NCBI RefSeq assembly: GCF_008329905.1
Contig: NZ_CP032155.1
Location: forward strand, 1,302,001-1,366,000
Origin: Mycobacterium sp. ELW1
Lineage (GTDB): Bacteria > Actinomycetota > Actinomycetes > Mycobacteriales > Mycobacteriaceae
Direction of reading: 5' to 3'
Length of the DNA: 64,000 bases
Shown here in pieces: positions 19,087 to 28,411 of the stretch. Under the pieces are notes generated by a model. It was not told the origin of the DNA, made no database searches, and saw only the letters and a program-made list of their open reading frames with translations. Within the stretch, counting starts at the first letter, position 1. Each line of letters opens with the position of its first letter. The translations under genes were made by a program, and so were the position numbers.

Positions 19087-20805
19087 ATGATCGACGCTCG
19101 CAGGGACGAGCTGGCCCAGCGGCCGCTGCCGCAGCCGACGCTGAGCAGTGAGAGGTTCTGGTCCAGCGGGGCTGACGGTCGGCTGCGGATCGCTCGCTGC
19201 GCCTCGTGCGGCCATCATCACCATCCGCCGCAGCCGATCTGCCCGGAGTGCCGCGGCACCGATGTGGCGATGGTGCCGGTATCCGGACGGGCGACGGTAG
19301 CCGGGTTCACCATCAACCATCAGCAGTGGCTGACCCGATTTCCGCCGCCCTACGTGGTCGCGGTGGTGGCCCTCGACGAGGATCCGTCGGTGCGTCTAAC
19401 GACCAATATCGTGGGCTGTCAGCCCGACGAGGTCACGATCGGGATGCGGGTCCGTGTCGTATTCGAGCACCACGATCAGCTGTGGATTCCCCTGTTCGAA
19501 CCGGACCCCGAGGCTACCGATGCTGGGCCGGTTCCCGAGCCGCGAAATCTTACCGCCGCGGTGCGGCCGATGGTGTCGGCCAACAAGTTTGAGGACAAGG
19601 TGGCACTGACCGGTGTCGGCGCATCGGCGATTGGCCGGCGCCTGATGGTCGATCCGCTGTCGCTGACGATCACCGCGTGCCTGCGCGCCGTCGAGGACGC
19701 CGGGTTGTCCCTCGACGAGATCGACGGCCTGGCAACCTATCCGGGCGGGTACGCCGGTGGAATGGCCGAGGGCGGCATTACCGCCGTGGAGGAGGCGCTG
19801 CGGATTCGGCCCAGCTGGATCAGCGGCGGCGGCGAAACTCCGGGACCGACCGGCAGCATCGTGTCGGCCATGCTCGCCGTCGCCGCAGGCCTATGCCGCC
19901 ACGTACTGTGCTTCCGCACCGTATGGGAGGCGACGTACACCGAACTTGTGCGCAGCGGCAAGATCCGGGCTGGCGGCGGACGGGCGTCCGGCATGTTCGA
20001 GTGGCGCTCACCGTTCGGTGCGATGTCGGCCGCGAACTGGATCGGCGTGAATGCCTCGCACTACTTCTGGCGGTACGGCGGGGACCGGGCATCGACGCTG
20101 GCGCCCATCGCGCTGACCGCCCGGGCCAATGCCGCCCGCAACCCCGCTGGCGCCCATCGCGCTGACCGCCCGGGCCAATGCCGCCCGCAACCCCGCGGCG
20201 ATCTATCGCGATCCGTTGACCCTCGATGACTACCTCGACGCGCGGATGATCAGCTCGCCGTTCGGCCTGTACGACTGCGACGTCCCCTGCGACGGCGCCA
20301 TCGCGGTCGTGGTGTCATCCGTCGACACCGCAGCCGACCGGCCCAAAACCTCGGTGCTTGTCGAGGCAGTGGGCACTCAGGTGGTCGACCGAATCTCCTG
20401 GGATCAGGACACGCTGACCCACGAACCGCAAGTATGGGGTCCAGCGGCGCATCTGTGGACCAGGACCAGCCTGCGGCCCGACGATGTCGACGTCGCCCAG
20501 CTCTACGATGGGTTCACGTTTAATGCCGTCTCCTGGCTGGAGGCTCTGGGCTTCTGCGGCATCGGGGAGGCGGCCGACTTTCTCGACGGGGGCGCAACGA
20601 TCGCACTCGACGGTGCGTTGCCGCTCAATACACATGGTGGCCAGCTCTCCGCTGGACGCACCCATGGCTTCGGCTTCGTCGCCGAAGCCATCGCGCAGCT
20701 GCGCGGGGAGGCCGCCGGCCGCCAAGTCACCGACGCCCGCGTGGCGGTGGTGACGACCGGGGGTGGAACACCCGGGGGGCAATGCTGTTACGGCGAGGGG
20801 ATTGA
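19087..20805 (+). CDS. DUF35 - thiolase-like fusion, Ltp2/ChsH2-type aldolase candidate; disrupted by a 49-bp tandem duplication and a one-base deletion
   Basis: ATG 19087 follows a GGAGGT site. The N-terminal ~150 residues are DUF35: a rubredoxin-like zinc ribbon (CASCGHHHH and CPEC) and an OB fold. The rest is a lipid-transfer/thiolase-like domain from about KVALTGVGASAIGR, with LYDGFTFNAVSWLE and LNTHGGQLSAGRTHGFG, as in Ltp2-type aldolases. In cholesterol breakdown Ltp2 with the DUF35 domain of ChsH2 cleaves a C17 side-chain hydroxyacyl-CoA to propionyl-CoA and a ketone; here both parts are one chain. Two defects break the frame: the repeat at 20097-20194 and a G6 run at 20774-20779. Repairing both gives about 556 residues ending GGAMLLRRGD. 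Confidence 0.85.
20097..20194. repeat. 49-bp tandem direct duplication inside the DUF35-thiolase gene
   Basis: Copy 1 is 20097-20145 and copy 2 is 20146-20194; they are identical by eye, both starting GCTGGCGCCCATCGC and ending CGCAACCCC. Because 49 is not a multiple of three, the extra copy shifts the frame. One copy encodes the expected LAPIALTARANAARNP segment, so removing the other restores the domain. Confidence 0.9.
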
Positions 20806-20810
20806 GGGCC

Positions 20811-22040
20811 ATGAAGTTAGATCACGATCCGCAGATCGAGGAGTTTCGCCTCGAGGTCCGCACGTTCATTGACGCGAATCGGCCCTCGGTACAGACGATG
20901 CGAAAGGCCGGCGTCCGCGCTCCCGAAGCGGATGACATTCCGGCACTTCGCAAGTGGACCGCCCAGCTGTTCGAGGCGGGTTACTACGGTGACGACTGGC
21001 CCGCGGAGTGGGGTGGTAGCGCCACGGCGGACCCGCTGCGCGCCACCGTGGTCGGCGAGGAGATGGCTCGGGCGCGGGTGCCCACCCCGATCGGCGCAGG
21101 CCTGCTGGCCGCCGCGGCGTTGATCCATTTCGGCAGCCATCACCAGCAACAACGCTACCTCCCCAGAATCCGTGCCGGACAGGACATCTGGTGCCAGCTG
21201 TTCAGCGAACCCAGCGCAGGAAGCGACCTGGCTAACCTGACGACCCGCGCCCGCCGCGACGGCGAGGACTTCATTGTCGACGGGCAAAAGGTCTGGACCA
21301 CCAATGGCCAACATGCCGAACTGGGTTACCTGCTGGCCCGAACCGATCCCGACGCACCGAAGCATGCGGGCATTACCGCGTTCGTGATGGACATGACCAG
21401 TCCCGGAGTCGACGTGCGGCCGCTGCGTGAAATCACCGGCACGACCGACTTCAACGAAGTGTTCCTCGACGGTGTACGGATACCAGGGGACAACGTGCTC
21501 GGCGCTCCCGGACGTGGCTGGGAGGTGGCGACGACAAGCCTGGTTCACGAACGTTCCAGCGTTGGCACCGCGGGCGTCGTGATGCTGCGCGCCGTCGGTG
21601 ACGTCGCCGCGATGGCGGGCACATTACAGCTCGCCGGCGAGCCGGCGCTGCGAAACGACGCGGTCCGTCAGGAGATTGGACGTCTGCACGCTGCTGCGCG
21701 AGCGAGTTTTCTGCTCGGCCAGTACAACTTGTCGCGCACGATGGCGGGAACCGCCGACCCGGGCGACGCGCCGCTGGCAAAGATTCTCTACAGCGAAACC
21801 AATCTTGCGCTGACCGAGTTCGGGCTGCAGTTGCAGGGCACCGACTCGCTGCTGTCCGAGGATGACCCCGACGCGATCGCCGATGGGTGGTGGCAGGACG
21901 CCTTCCTGTACTCGAGGGCGCTGACCATCGCCGGCGGCACCAACGAGGTGCTGCGCAATATCGTCGCCGAGCGGTCGATGGGCCTGCCCCGAGAACCGCG
22001 GGCGCGTAAACACGTGGAGGTGCTGTGGATTTCTGCCTGA
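20811..22040 (+). CDS. Acyl-CoA dehydrogenase, large subunit of a second pair
   Basis: A 409-residue dehydrogenase starting at ATG 20811, six bases past the repaired stop of the aldolase-like gene. LFSEPSAGSDLANL and FIVDGQKVWTTNGQHAELGYLLART are the FAD and substrate-binding middle domain; ALTIAGGTNEVLRNIVAERSMG is the intact C-terminal FAD segment. It overlaps the next dehydrogenase by 16 bases, a coupling typical of heteromeric FadE pairs. Predicted reaction: alpha,beta-dehydrogenation of a bulky acyl-CoA feeding the adjacent aldolase-like enzyme. Confidence 0.9.
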   Translation: MKLDHDPQIEEFRLEVRTFIDANRPSVQTMRKAGVRAPEADDIPALRKWTAQLFEAGYYGDDWPAEWGGSATADPLRATVVGEEMARARVPTPIGAGLLAAAALIHFGSHHQQQRYLPRIRAGQDIWCQLFSEPSAGSDLANLTTRARRDGEDFIVDGQKVWTTNGQHAELGYLLARTDPDAPKHAGITAFVMDMTSPGVDVRPLREITGTTDFNEVFLDGVRIPGDNVLGAPGRGWEVATTSLVHERSSVGTAGVVMLRAVGDVAAMAGTLQLAGEPALRNDAVRQEIGRLHAAARASFLLGQYNLSRTMAGTADPGDAPLAKILYSETNLALTEFGLQLQGTDSLLSEDDPDAIADGWWQDAFLYSRALTIAGGTNEVLRNIVAERSMGLPREPRARKHVEVLWISA

Positions 22041-23155
22041 GCGACGAACAACGAATGCTGGTCGACAGCACCCGTCAGCTGATCGGCCGCCTTTCGCCGA
22101 TCAGTCGGGTGCGCGATATCGCCGACCAGGAAGGGCCTGGGTATGACCCGCGGGTCTGGCAAGCGGGCGGCGAACTGGGTTGGTCAGCGCTGCCGATCCC
22201 CGAAGATTACGGCGGACTAGGTCGTGACCTCATCGATGTCGCCTTGATCGCCGAAGAGCACGGCAGGGCTGTCCAACCCGGGCCGCTGGTCAGTAACGCC
22301 ATTGTTGCCGAGGCGATCTCACGATCGGACAATGACGACTTGCGGGCCCGCGTGCTGCCTCCCCTGGCCGCCGGCGAGGCGGTGGGTACCTGGGCCTTCG
22401 CCGAGCCCCGCCAGTCATGGGAGGCGGGCGGCGTCCATGCGACCGCTGTCCACACCGCCGACGGGTACCGGTTGAGCGGCCTTAAGACAGCGGTGCAGGA
22501 CGCCGATGGTGCTCGCTGGATCCTGGTGACGGCGCGCCTGAACGGACACCTGGGCCAGTTCCTCGTCGAGCGGGATACACCGGGACTGTCGGTACGTCGA
22601 CAGCGCACCATCGACATCACCCGCCGGTTCGACGAGGTCCGCTTCGACGACGTTGTGCTTCCGGCGTCAGCCCTCGTCACCGCGCCCGCACAGGCGGCGG
22701 CCATCGGGCGGCAACTCCGTTGCGGGTCGGTGCTGATCTGTGCCGACAGCCTCGGACTGGCGAGCGCGGTGCTCGACATGACAGTCGAGTACGCCCAGTT
22801 TCGAGTCCAATTCGGCCGCCCCGTAGGCAGTTTCCAGGCCGTCAAGCACAAGTGCGCAACCATGCGGATGTGGCTGCAGGCCTCAACGGCCGCCACCTAC
22901 TATGCAGCGATGGCCGTGGCGGCCGACGCTGATGACGCGTGGGAGGCCACGAGCGCCGCCAAGGCCTATGTCGGGACCGCCGTCGCCAACCTGACCAGCG
23001 AAGCGCTGCAAATCCATGGCGGAATCGGCTTCACCTGGGAACACGACCTACACCTGTATCACCGGCGCGCCAAAGCGAATCAGGTCCTGTTCGGCGATCC
23101 GTTCCTGCATCACGAGCGCCTGGCGGCGATCGTTGAAGCGTCGGTGGCGTCGTGA
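22025..23155 (+). CDS. Acyl-CoA dehydrogenase, small subunit of the second pair
   Basis: A 376-residue dehydrogenase beginning at GTG 22025, inside the end of its partner gene. MDFCLSDEQRMLVDSTRQL is a typical opening; the C-terminal EYAQFRVQFGRPVGSFQAVKH and ALQIHGGIGFTWEHDLHLYHRRAK segments bind FAD and form the dimer contact. The middle domain is short and the active-site base region is altered, as in non-basic subunits of FadE heteromers. The assignment as partner of 20811-22040 rests on overlap and on known pairs such as FadE26/27 and FadE28/29. Confidence 0.88.
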   Translation: MDFCLSDEQRMLVDSTRQLIGRLSPISRVRDIADQEGPGYDPRVWQAGGELGWSALPIPEDYGGLGRDLIDVALIAEEHGRAVQPGPLVSNAIVAEAISRSDNDDLRARVLPPLAAGEAVGTWAFAEPRQSWEAGGVHATAVHTADGYRLSGLKTAVQDADGARWILVTARLNGHLGQFLVERDTPGLSVRRQRTIDITRRFDEVRFDDVVLPASALVTAPAQAAAIGRQLRCGSVLICADSLGLASAVLDMTVEYAQFRVQFGRPVGSFQAVKHKCATMRMWLQASTAATYYAAMAVAADADDAWEATSAAKAYVGTAVANLTSEALQIHGGIGFTWEHDLHLYHRRAKANQVLFGDPFLHHERLAAIVEASVAS

Positions 23156-23156
23156 A

Positions 23157-23390
23157 TGGAAGGCACCGAATTCCTGGTTGACTTCCGAACAGGCCGCGAT
23201 GGCCAAGGGTTGCTCGACTGACGCGCAGGTGCGCCTTACCGACCGATGCCTACAACTACCTGGCGGCGCCGGATACAGGCGGCGGGAATGCCCTGTCGCG
23301 CGGGCCTATTTGGACTCGCGCGTGCGGACCATCTACGGCGGCACTATCGAGATCATGAAGGAAATCGTTGGCCGCAGTCGTGGTGTGTAG
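23157..23390 (+). pseudogene. Acyl-CoA dehydrogenase C-terminal remnant
   Basis: Just after the second dehydrogenase pair, one frame encodes AAMAKGCSTDAQVRLTDRCL, a QLPGGAGY block, ARAYLDSRVRTIYGGTIEIM and KEIVGRSRGV, then a stop at 23390. This is the last ~70 residues of a FadE (usual form CLQLFGGYGY...R.IYGGTNEIMKE). No dehydrogenase N-terminus precedes it, and its frame passes through the 3' end of the intact gene. It is the scar of a deleted third dehydrogenase. Confidence 0.75.
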
Positions 23391-23478
23391 TGGGGGCACG
23401 TCTCCGCTGGCCAGCCCGACCACCGGGTACGGACATGACAACGCGCAGTGAGCGCGGCGAGTACAGGAGCCAGATCGA

Positions 23479-24267
23479 ATGTCAACGTCAGATCAAACGA
23501 CCTATGAGACCATCCTGGTGGCCACTTACGGGCGGGTCGGCACCATCACCCTGAATCGACCGAAGGCCCTCAATGCGCTCAACAGCTTGGTGATGGTCGA
23601 GGTCACCACGGCTGCAGCACAATTCGACGCCGACACGGGCATCGGCGCAGTCTTGATCACAGGTTCGGAGAAAGCGTTCGCCGCGGGCGGGGATATCCAG
23701 GAGATGACAGGTCTGTCTTTCGCTGATGTTTTCGGCGCGGACTATTCGGCGGCCTGGAGCAAACTGGCGGCAGTGCGGACACCGACGATCGCCGCGGTCG
23801 CCGGATACGCCTTGGGCGGCGGGTGCGAGCTGGCGATGATGTGCGACGTGGTGATCGCCGCGGACACCGCGAAGTTCGGTCAACCCGAAATCAAGCTCGG
23901 CCTGCTGCCGGGCATGGGCGGCTCGCAACGGCTGACCCGCGCGATCGGCAAAGCGAAGGCGATGGATCTTATCCTGACCGGACGCACCATCGACGCTGCG
24001 GAGGCAGAACGCAGTGGTCTGGTGTCTCGGGTGGTCCCCGCCGACACCCTGCTCGCCGAGGCCAGAGCCGTCGCGACCACGATCGCCGACATGTCGCTGC
24101 CGGCTGCCCGACGGGCCAAGGAGGCGGTAAACCGCGCCTTCGAGTCGAGCTTGGCGGACGGACTGCTCTTCGAGCGCCGGTTGTTTCACTCGGCGTTCGC
24201 GACCGATGACCAGAAAGAGGGGATGGCTGCCTTCACCGAGAAGCGCCCGCCCAACTGGCCACGTTAA
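23479..24267 (+). CDS. Enoyl-CoA hydratase, EchA8-like
   Basis: A 262-residue crotonase with both catalytic acids in place: Glu117 in [11 protein letters not shown] and Glu137 in [16 protein letters not shown]. The oxyanion loop is [11 protein letters not shown]. Long stretches ([52 protein letters not shown]) match my memory of mycobacterial EchA8 closely, so this looks like an EchA8 paralogue. It should hydrate trans-2-enoyl-CoA from the dehydrogenases upstream. AGGAG lies upstream of ATG 23479. Confidence 0.92.
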   Translation: MSTSDQTTYETILVATYGRVGTITLNRPKALNALNSLVMVEVTTAAAQFDADTGIGAVLITGSEKAFAAGGDIQEMTGLSFADVFGADYSAAWSKLAAVRTPTIAAVAGYALGGGCELAMMCDVVIAADTAKFGQPEIKLGLLPGMGGSQRLTRAIGKAKAMDLILTGRTIDAAEAERSGLVSRVVPADTLLAEARAVATTIADMSLPAARRAKEAVNRAFESSLADGLLFERRLFHSAFATDDQKEGMAAFTEKRPPNWPR

Positions 24268-24668
24268 CTGTGGCGCGTCCTGGGCGATATCAGTGATTGC
24301 CCACTGTGTGGGCCGCGGACTGGCGGCCCATTCGGCGACGCGGTCAGGATACTGTGCCGCAGACGACGCTGATGCTGTTGCGCCACAGCGCAAGCCACGG
24401 CGTCAGCTCCGGGAACAACGGTGCCAAGACCGCAGAGGCAGTCACCGTTCCCGACGGGACAGTGATGATGCCTCGCGGCGCACATCGTTCGCGCGCCTGA
24501 AGCTGTCGCCCGCTGAGAATGCGGCTCGTTTCATCACAGATGCCGCCCAGTCCGGGTATCCTGAGTCTCGATGTCGTTGAATAGCTGCGTAATTCGGGTA
24601 CCGGGCGCACCGGTCGGCGCCGGACTCGGGCCGCCGATGCGGTCGGCTTCGGCGTGATCTGGAAAGCC
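24268..24668. other. Intergenic, no gene seen
   Basis: About 400 bases between the hydratase and the PPOX-fold gene. Several short frames occur but none has a recognisable motif, and the longest merely continues past the hydratase in another frame. I see no clear terminator or operator. Confidence 0.5.
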
Positions 24669-25103
24669 ATGGATTTCGCCACCTTCCGGCTAAGCGATAC
24701 CGAGCGAGAGCGTCTTCTGGCAGTACAGACCGAGTGTTCCGTCGGGTGGCTCAACCGCGACGGGTGGCCGGTGTCGGCCTTCCTCACCTACGTGTTTGAC
24801 CGCGACGCGTTCTGGGTGACTTCCTTTCGCGACCGGCCCCGGGTCAGCTGTCTACTCGCTGACCCACGAAGCACCGTCGCAGTCTCTAGCTCAGGTAAGG
24901 ATCTCCGTCACGGGCAGATGATCAGTGCCCGCACAACGGCAATCGTGCACGATGACGTGTCCACTGCCGAATGGTTCTACCCGCAGTTCGGAGCAATTTC
25001 CGGCCTGGATGCCGCGGTGTTGGCTCGGCAGGATCGTGTCATCATCGAGCTTCGTCCCCACGGGTGGAACAGCTTTGATGCTGACCGAATGCTTCGGCGA
25101 TAG
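24669..25103 (+). CDS. Pyridoxamine 5'-phosphate oxidase-fold flavoprotein
   Basis: A 144-residue protein from ATG 24669, behind GGAAA (GTG 24654 would add five residues). The split-barrel pattern is visible: SVGWLNRDGWPVSAFLTYVFD, FWVTSFRDRPRVSCLLADPRSTVAVSS, then HGQMISARTTAIVHDD. Such small PPOX-like proteins bind FMN or F420 and reduce or degrade varied substrates; the cofactor cannot be told from the sequence. It stands alone between the hydratase and the minus-strand hydrolase. Confidence 0.75.
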   Translation: MDFATFRLSDTERERLLAVQTECSVGWLNRDGWPVSAFLTYVFDRDAFWVTSFRDRPRVSCLLADPRSTVAVSSSGKDLRHGQMISARTTAIVHDDVSTAEWFYPQFGAISGLDAAVLARQDRVIIELRPHGWNSFDADRMLRR

Positions 25104-25343
25104 TCAATCCACGGAGACGATCCGTCCGGCCGCGACCATCAGGGCAAAAACTCGACGGATCAAGGAGCCTGGCGCCCGTTCGAGGTGGGTACCGCGCAGT
25201 CGGTCACCTGCTAAGCCAACCTTCACGCGCGGGGTGGGATCCGCGCGGAGCCACGATATGTTGCTGCTGCACCGAGCGGTACGCGGCACTCAACGGGCCA
25301 TTAGCGGCGCAGGGCCGCTCCTTCGCAGCTGACGAACGGTGTG

Positions 25344-26270
25344 TCAGGCGAACTGTCGGGCCAGCCAATCGGCGCTGTCGCGGGCAGCGCATTGGGAGAC
25401 GGCGCAGTCGGTGAACATGTCGAAGCCATGCACTGCGCCGGCGTAGACATGCAGTTCGGTCGACACCCCGGCCCGGCACAGTCGCGCCGCGTAGTCGATA
25501 GCCTCGTCGCGCAGGCAGTCGGCGGTCCCCACGCTGATGAATGTCGGTGGCAGGCCAGCGAGGTCGATCGCCCGGGCGGGTGCCGCGTCGGGCGGAACGT
25601 CGTCGGTCCGGTAACTCTCGGCCAGATAACTGCGCCACCCGAACTCGTTGGATTCACGGCTCCATACCGGCAGCCCGTCGATCCTGCTCGACGGTGTTTG
25701 GCCGCGATCGTCGAGCATCGGGTACTCGAGATATTGAAAGGCCACCGAATGCTGTTCGCTGCCCCGCCATCGCAGTGCGAGAGCCGCGGCCAGTGCTCCA
25801 CCGGCGCTGCGTCCACCGACCCCGATCCGGCCGCGGTCGATGCCCCATTCGTCGGCGTGGGTGAATACGTAGCGCAGCCCCGCCGCGCAGTCATCCAGCG
25901 GCACAGGGTAGGCCACTTCCGGTGCCAAACGGTATTCGGCGCTGACGCACGCGCACGACAGGGAACGGCACCACTCGGTGAGGCGTACGTCGTCCATGTG
26001 ACGGTTGCCGATCACCATCCCGCCGCCGTGCATCCAAAACAGCATCGGTAGGTCGCCGGCTGCGCCAGCCGGCCGCAGCAGACTCAACCGCACTGCGTAA
26101 TCGGAGTCCGTCGAGAGCTCGACGCGCTCGATATCAGGTGCTGACACGGGCTCGAAAATCGCGGCCTCCCGCATCGCGGGCAGGGTGTCGGTGGAGAACA
26201 CGAAGTCCGGCAGATCCCGGACTGCACAACGGATCTGCGGGTCAACGTCCTCGGGACGAAGCCCGGTCAT
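25344..26270 (-). CDS. Alpha/beta hydrolase, HSL/lipase-esterase family
   Basis: About 308 residues from ATG 26270, which overlaps the stop of the upstream SDR (TGATG). The oxyanion HGGG is at about 81-84 and the nucleophile elbow is GRSAGG with Ser155. The acid and base lie in ADCLRDEA and AVHGFD. It should hydrolyse an ester or lactone of a lipophilic compound. It contrasts with its relative at 36343, where the serine is replaced. It is the last gene of the operon 28309-25344 (thiolase, SDR, hydrolase). Confidence 0.9.
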   Translation of the reverse strand: MTGLRPEDVDPQIRCAVRDLPDFVFSTDTLPAMREAAIFEPVSAPDIERVELSTDSDYAVRLSLLRPAGAAGDLPMLFWMHGGGMVIGNRHMDDVRLTEWCRSLSCACVSAEYRLAPEVAYPVPLDDCAAGLRYVFTHADEWGIDRGRIGVGGRSAGGALAAALALRWRGSEQHSVAFQYLEYPMLDDRGQTPSSRIDGLPVWSRESNEFGWRSYLAESYRTDDVPPDAAPARAIDLAGLPPTFISVGTADCLRDEAIDYAARLCRAGVSTELHVYAGAVHGFDMFTDCAVSQCAARDSADWLARQFA

Positions 26271-27106
26271 CACCCGACGCCGAGCATGTGCTTGCCCGCG
26301 CCGACCAGGCCACCGTCGACGCGGATGTCGCATCCGGAGATGAAGGCCGCCGCGTCGGACTCGAGGAAGGCCACGGCGGCGGCGATGTCCTGGGGCCGGC
26401 CAGGCAGCGCCTGCCCGGGTCGCTTCACGGGCGTCATCTCGACCATCACCGGCACTATCGGCTGACGCTGCAGCTCCAGCCTGCCCATCGCGGTGTCGAT
26501 CAGGCCGGGCGAAAGGGCAATCGTCCGTCCACCTTTCGCACCCCAGGGTGCGGCCAATCGCTCGGCCAGCCGCATCACGCCGCGCTTGGCCAACACATAC
26601 GCGGTGGCACTGTCCAGCGGGCGCCCCAAGGTCTGTTCGACGGCCGCGAAGAACCCCTCGGCCAGCGGATCGTCGAGCAGCTTCTCCACCGCGGGCTCTA
26701 CCTCGCTGTAGCCGGCGATCGAGCCGATCAGGATTGCCGAGCTGCCCGGCTCGACCAAGGGAAAAAGGACATCGGTGATGCGGACGCTGCCCGCCAGGTC
26801 CACCTCCAATACGGTGGGCCCATCAGCCATCTCGGGAGAGACACCGGCGGTGTGCACCAGGCACCGGAAGCGGCCCACCGCGTGGACCCGCTCGCTTACC
26901 GCCGCAGTCTCGGCGGGCGACGTCACGTCGCAGCGCAACGTCTCGACGCTCGCGCCGTCGGCGGCCAACGCGGCGCGGGCAGCCTCGAGCTGATCCTCGT
27001 CGAGGTCCACCAGCAGCAGCCGCCCCCGATCGGCCAACGCGTGTGCGCAGGCCAGTCCCATTCCGCCGGCGCCGCCGGTGATCACGAATACGTCGTCAGC
27101 TGCCAT
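26270..27106 (-). CDS. SDR oxidoreductase
   Basis: A 278-residue SDR: TGGAGGMG cofactor loop, VDLDEDQ (acidic residue after strand two, NAD-type), HTAGVS, catalytic Tyr-Lys in ATAYVLAKRG, and GCDIRVDGG at the C-terminus. A longer-than-usual stretch between the serine strand (SIAGYSEVEP) and the tyrosine forms a lid-like insertion, as in 3-alpha-hydroxysteroid dehydrogenase-type SDRs. It lies ten bases downstream of the thiolase and overlaps the hydrolase start. Confidence 0.88.
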   Translation of the reverse strand: MAADDVFVITGGAGGMGLACAHALADRGRLLLVDLDEDQLEAARAALAADGASVETLRCDVTSPAETAAVSERVHAVGRFRCLVHTAGVSPEMADGPTVLEVDLAGSVRITDVLFPLVEPGSSAILIGSIAGYSEVEPAVEKLLDDPLAEGFFAAVEQTLGRPLDSATAYVLAKRGVMRLAERLAAPWGAKGGRTIALSPGLIDTAMGRLELQRQPIVPVMVEMTPVKRPGQALPGRPQDIAAAVAFLESDAAAFISGCDIRVDGGLVGAGKHMLGVG

Positions 27107-27115
27107 GACGGGCCC

Positions 27116-28309
27116 CTACAACCGCTCGATGATGGTGGCGTTGGCCAGTCCGCCGCCCTCACACATCGTCTGCAGGCCGTAGCGGCCGCCTTCGGCTTCC
27201 AAATGGTTCAAAAGTGTTGCCAGCAGCCGAGTTCCAGATGAGCCAAGTGCATGGCCCAGCGCGATGGCACCACCGCGGGGATTGAGCCGGTCCGGGTCGG
27301 CGCCCAACTCGTGTGCCCAGGCCAACGGCACGCACGCGAATGCCTCGTTGACCTCGTAGGCATCGATGTCCTCCAGCGTCAAGCCACCGCGATGCAGCAC
27401 CCGTTTCGTCGCCGGGATGGGGGCCGTCAGCATGTACAACGGGTCGTCGCCGCAGACCGCGAAGGCGTGAAACCGGGCCCGGGGACGCAGGCCGCACGAC
27501 GCGGCCATTTTCTCACTCATGATCAACGCGGCGGAGGCGCCATCGGTGAGCGGCGAGGAGTTGCCCGGCGTGATCCGCCAATCGATCTCCGGGTACCGCG
27601 CGGCCACCTCAGCCGAGAAGAACGCCGGCTTCAGCGTGCTCAAGCCGTCGGCTGTGGTGCTGGGCCGGACCGTTTCGTCGACGGCATGGGTGGTGTCGAC
27701 GCCATCGGTGTCGACGACGGGGATGGTGACGATCTCGTTGGCGAACATCCCGGCAGCCACGGCGGCGGCGGCCCGCTGGTGCGACGTGGTGGCATATGCG
27801 TCGAGTGCGTCGCGATCGAGCTTCCACCGGGCGGCCACACGTTCGGCGGCTACGCCCTGCTTGACAAGTCCGTCGGGATAGCGCGCTGCGACGCTTGGCC
27901 CGAACGTGTCGGCCCCCGAAGATCCGGTTCCCATCGGGACGCGACTCATCGATTCCACACCGCAGGCGATCACGATGTCGTAGGCGCCGGCCATCACCCC
28001 CTGCGCAGCGAAGTGGACGGCCTGCTGGCTCGAGCCGCATTGCCGATCGACGGTGGTCGCGGGAACCGATTCGGGAAACCCGGCGGCCAGCACGGCGCTT
28101 CGAGCGATGTTGAAGCTCTGTTCGCCGACCTGCTCGACGCAGCCGGCGATCACATCGTCGATGCGAGCGGGGTCAAGGTCGTTGCGTACGACGAGTTGGC
28201 TCAGCACGCGGCCCAGCAGCTCCACCGGGTGGCAGCCAGCGAGCGCCCCGCCCGGTTTGCCCTTCCCGGACGCGAGTCGGACCACATCGACGATTACAGC
28301 GTCATTCAC
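27116..28309 (-). CDS. Acetyl-CoA acyltransferase (thiolase)
   Basis: A 397-residue thiolase starting at GTG 28309. Cys91 in VDRQCGSSQQ is the nucleophile; GGAIALGHALGSSG carries the active His and MCEGGGLANATIIERL the second Cys. The enzyme should thiolytically release acetyl- or propionyl-CoA from a 3-oxoacyl-CoA. It diverges from the ferredoxin gene across about 100 bases and leads the thiolase-SDR-hydrolase operon. Confidence 0.93.
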   Translation of the reverse strand: MNDAVIVDVVRLASGKGKPGGALAGCHPVELLGRVLSQLVVRNDLDPARIDDVIAGCVEQVGEQSFNIARSAVLAAGFPESVPATTVDRQCGSSQQAVHFAAQGVMAGAYDIVIACGVESMSRVPMGTGSSGADTFGPSVAARYPDGLVKQGVAAERVAARWKLDRDALDAYATTSHQRAAAAVAAGMFANEIVTIPVVDTDGVDTTHAVDETVRPSTTADGLSTLKPAFFSAEVAARYPEIDWRITPGNSSPLTDGASAALIMSEKMAASCGLRPRARFHAFAVCGDDPLYMLTAPIPATKRVLHRGGLTLEDIDAYEVNEAFACVPLAWAHELGADPDRLNPRGGAIALGHALGSSGTRLLATLLNHLEAEGGRYGLQTMCEGGGLANATIIERL

Positions 28310-28411
28310 GTTGCCTGCCCCTGAGATGTCGGCGGATCAATGCGTAGGCATCATATGCGAAAGACGCCAGTGTGATTGTACAAATTTGCACCTAATGTTC
28401 TACTAGAAGGC

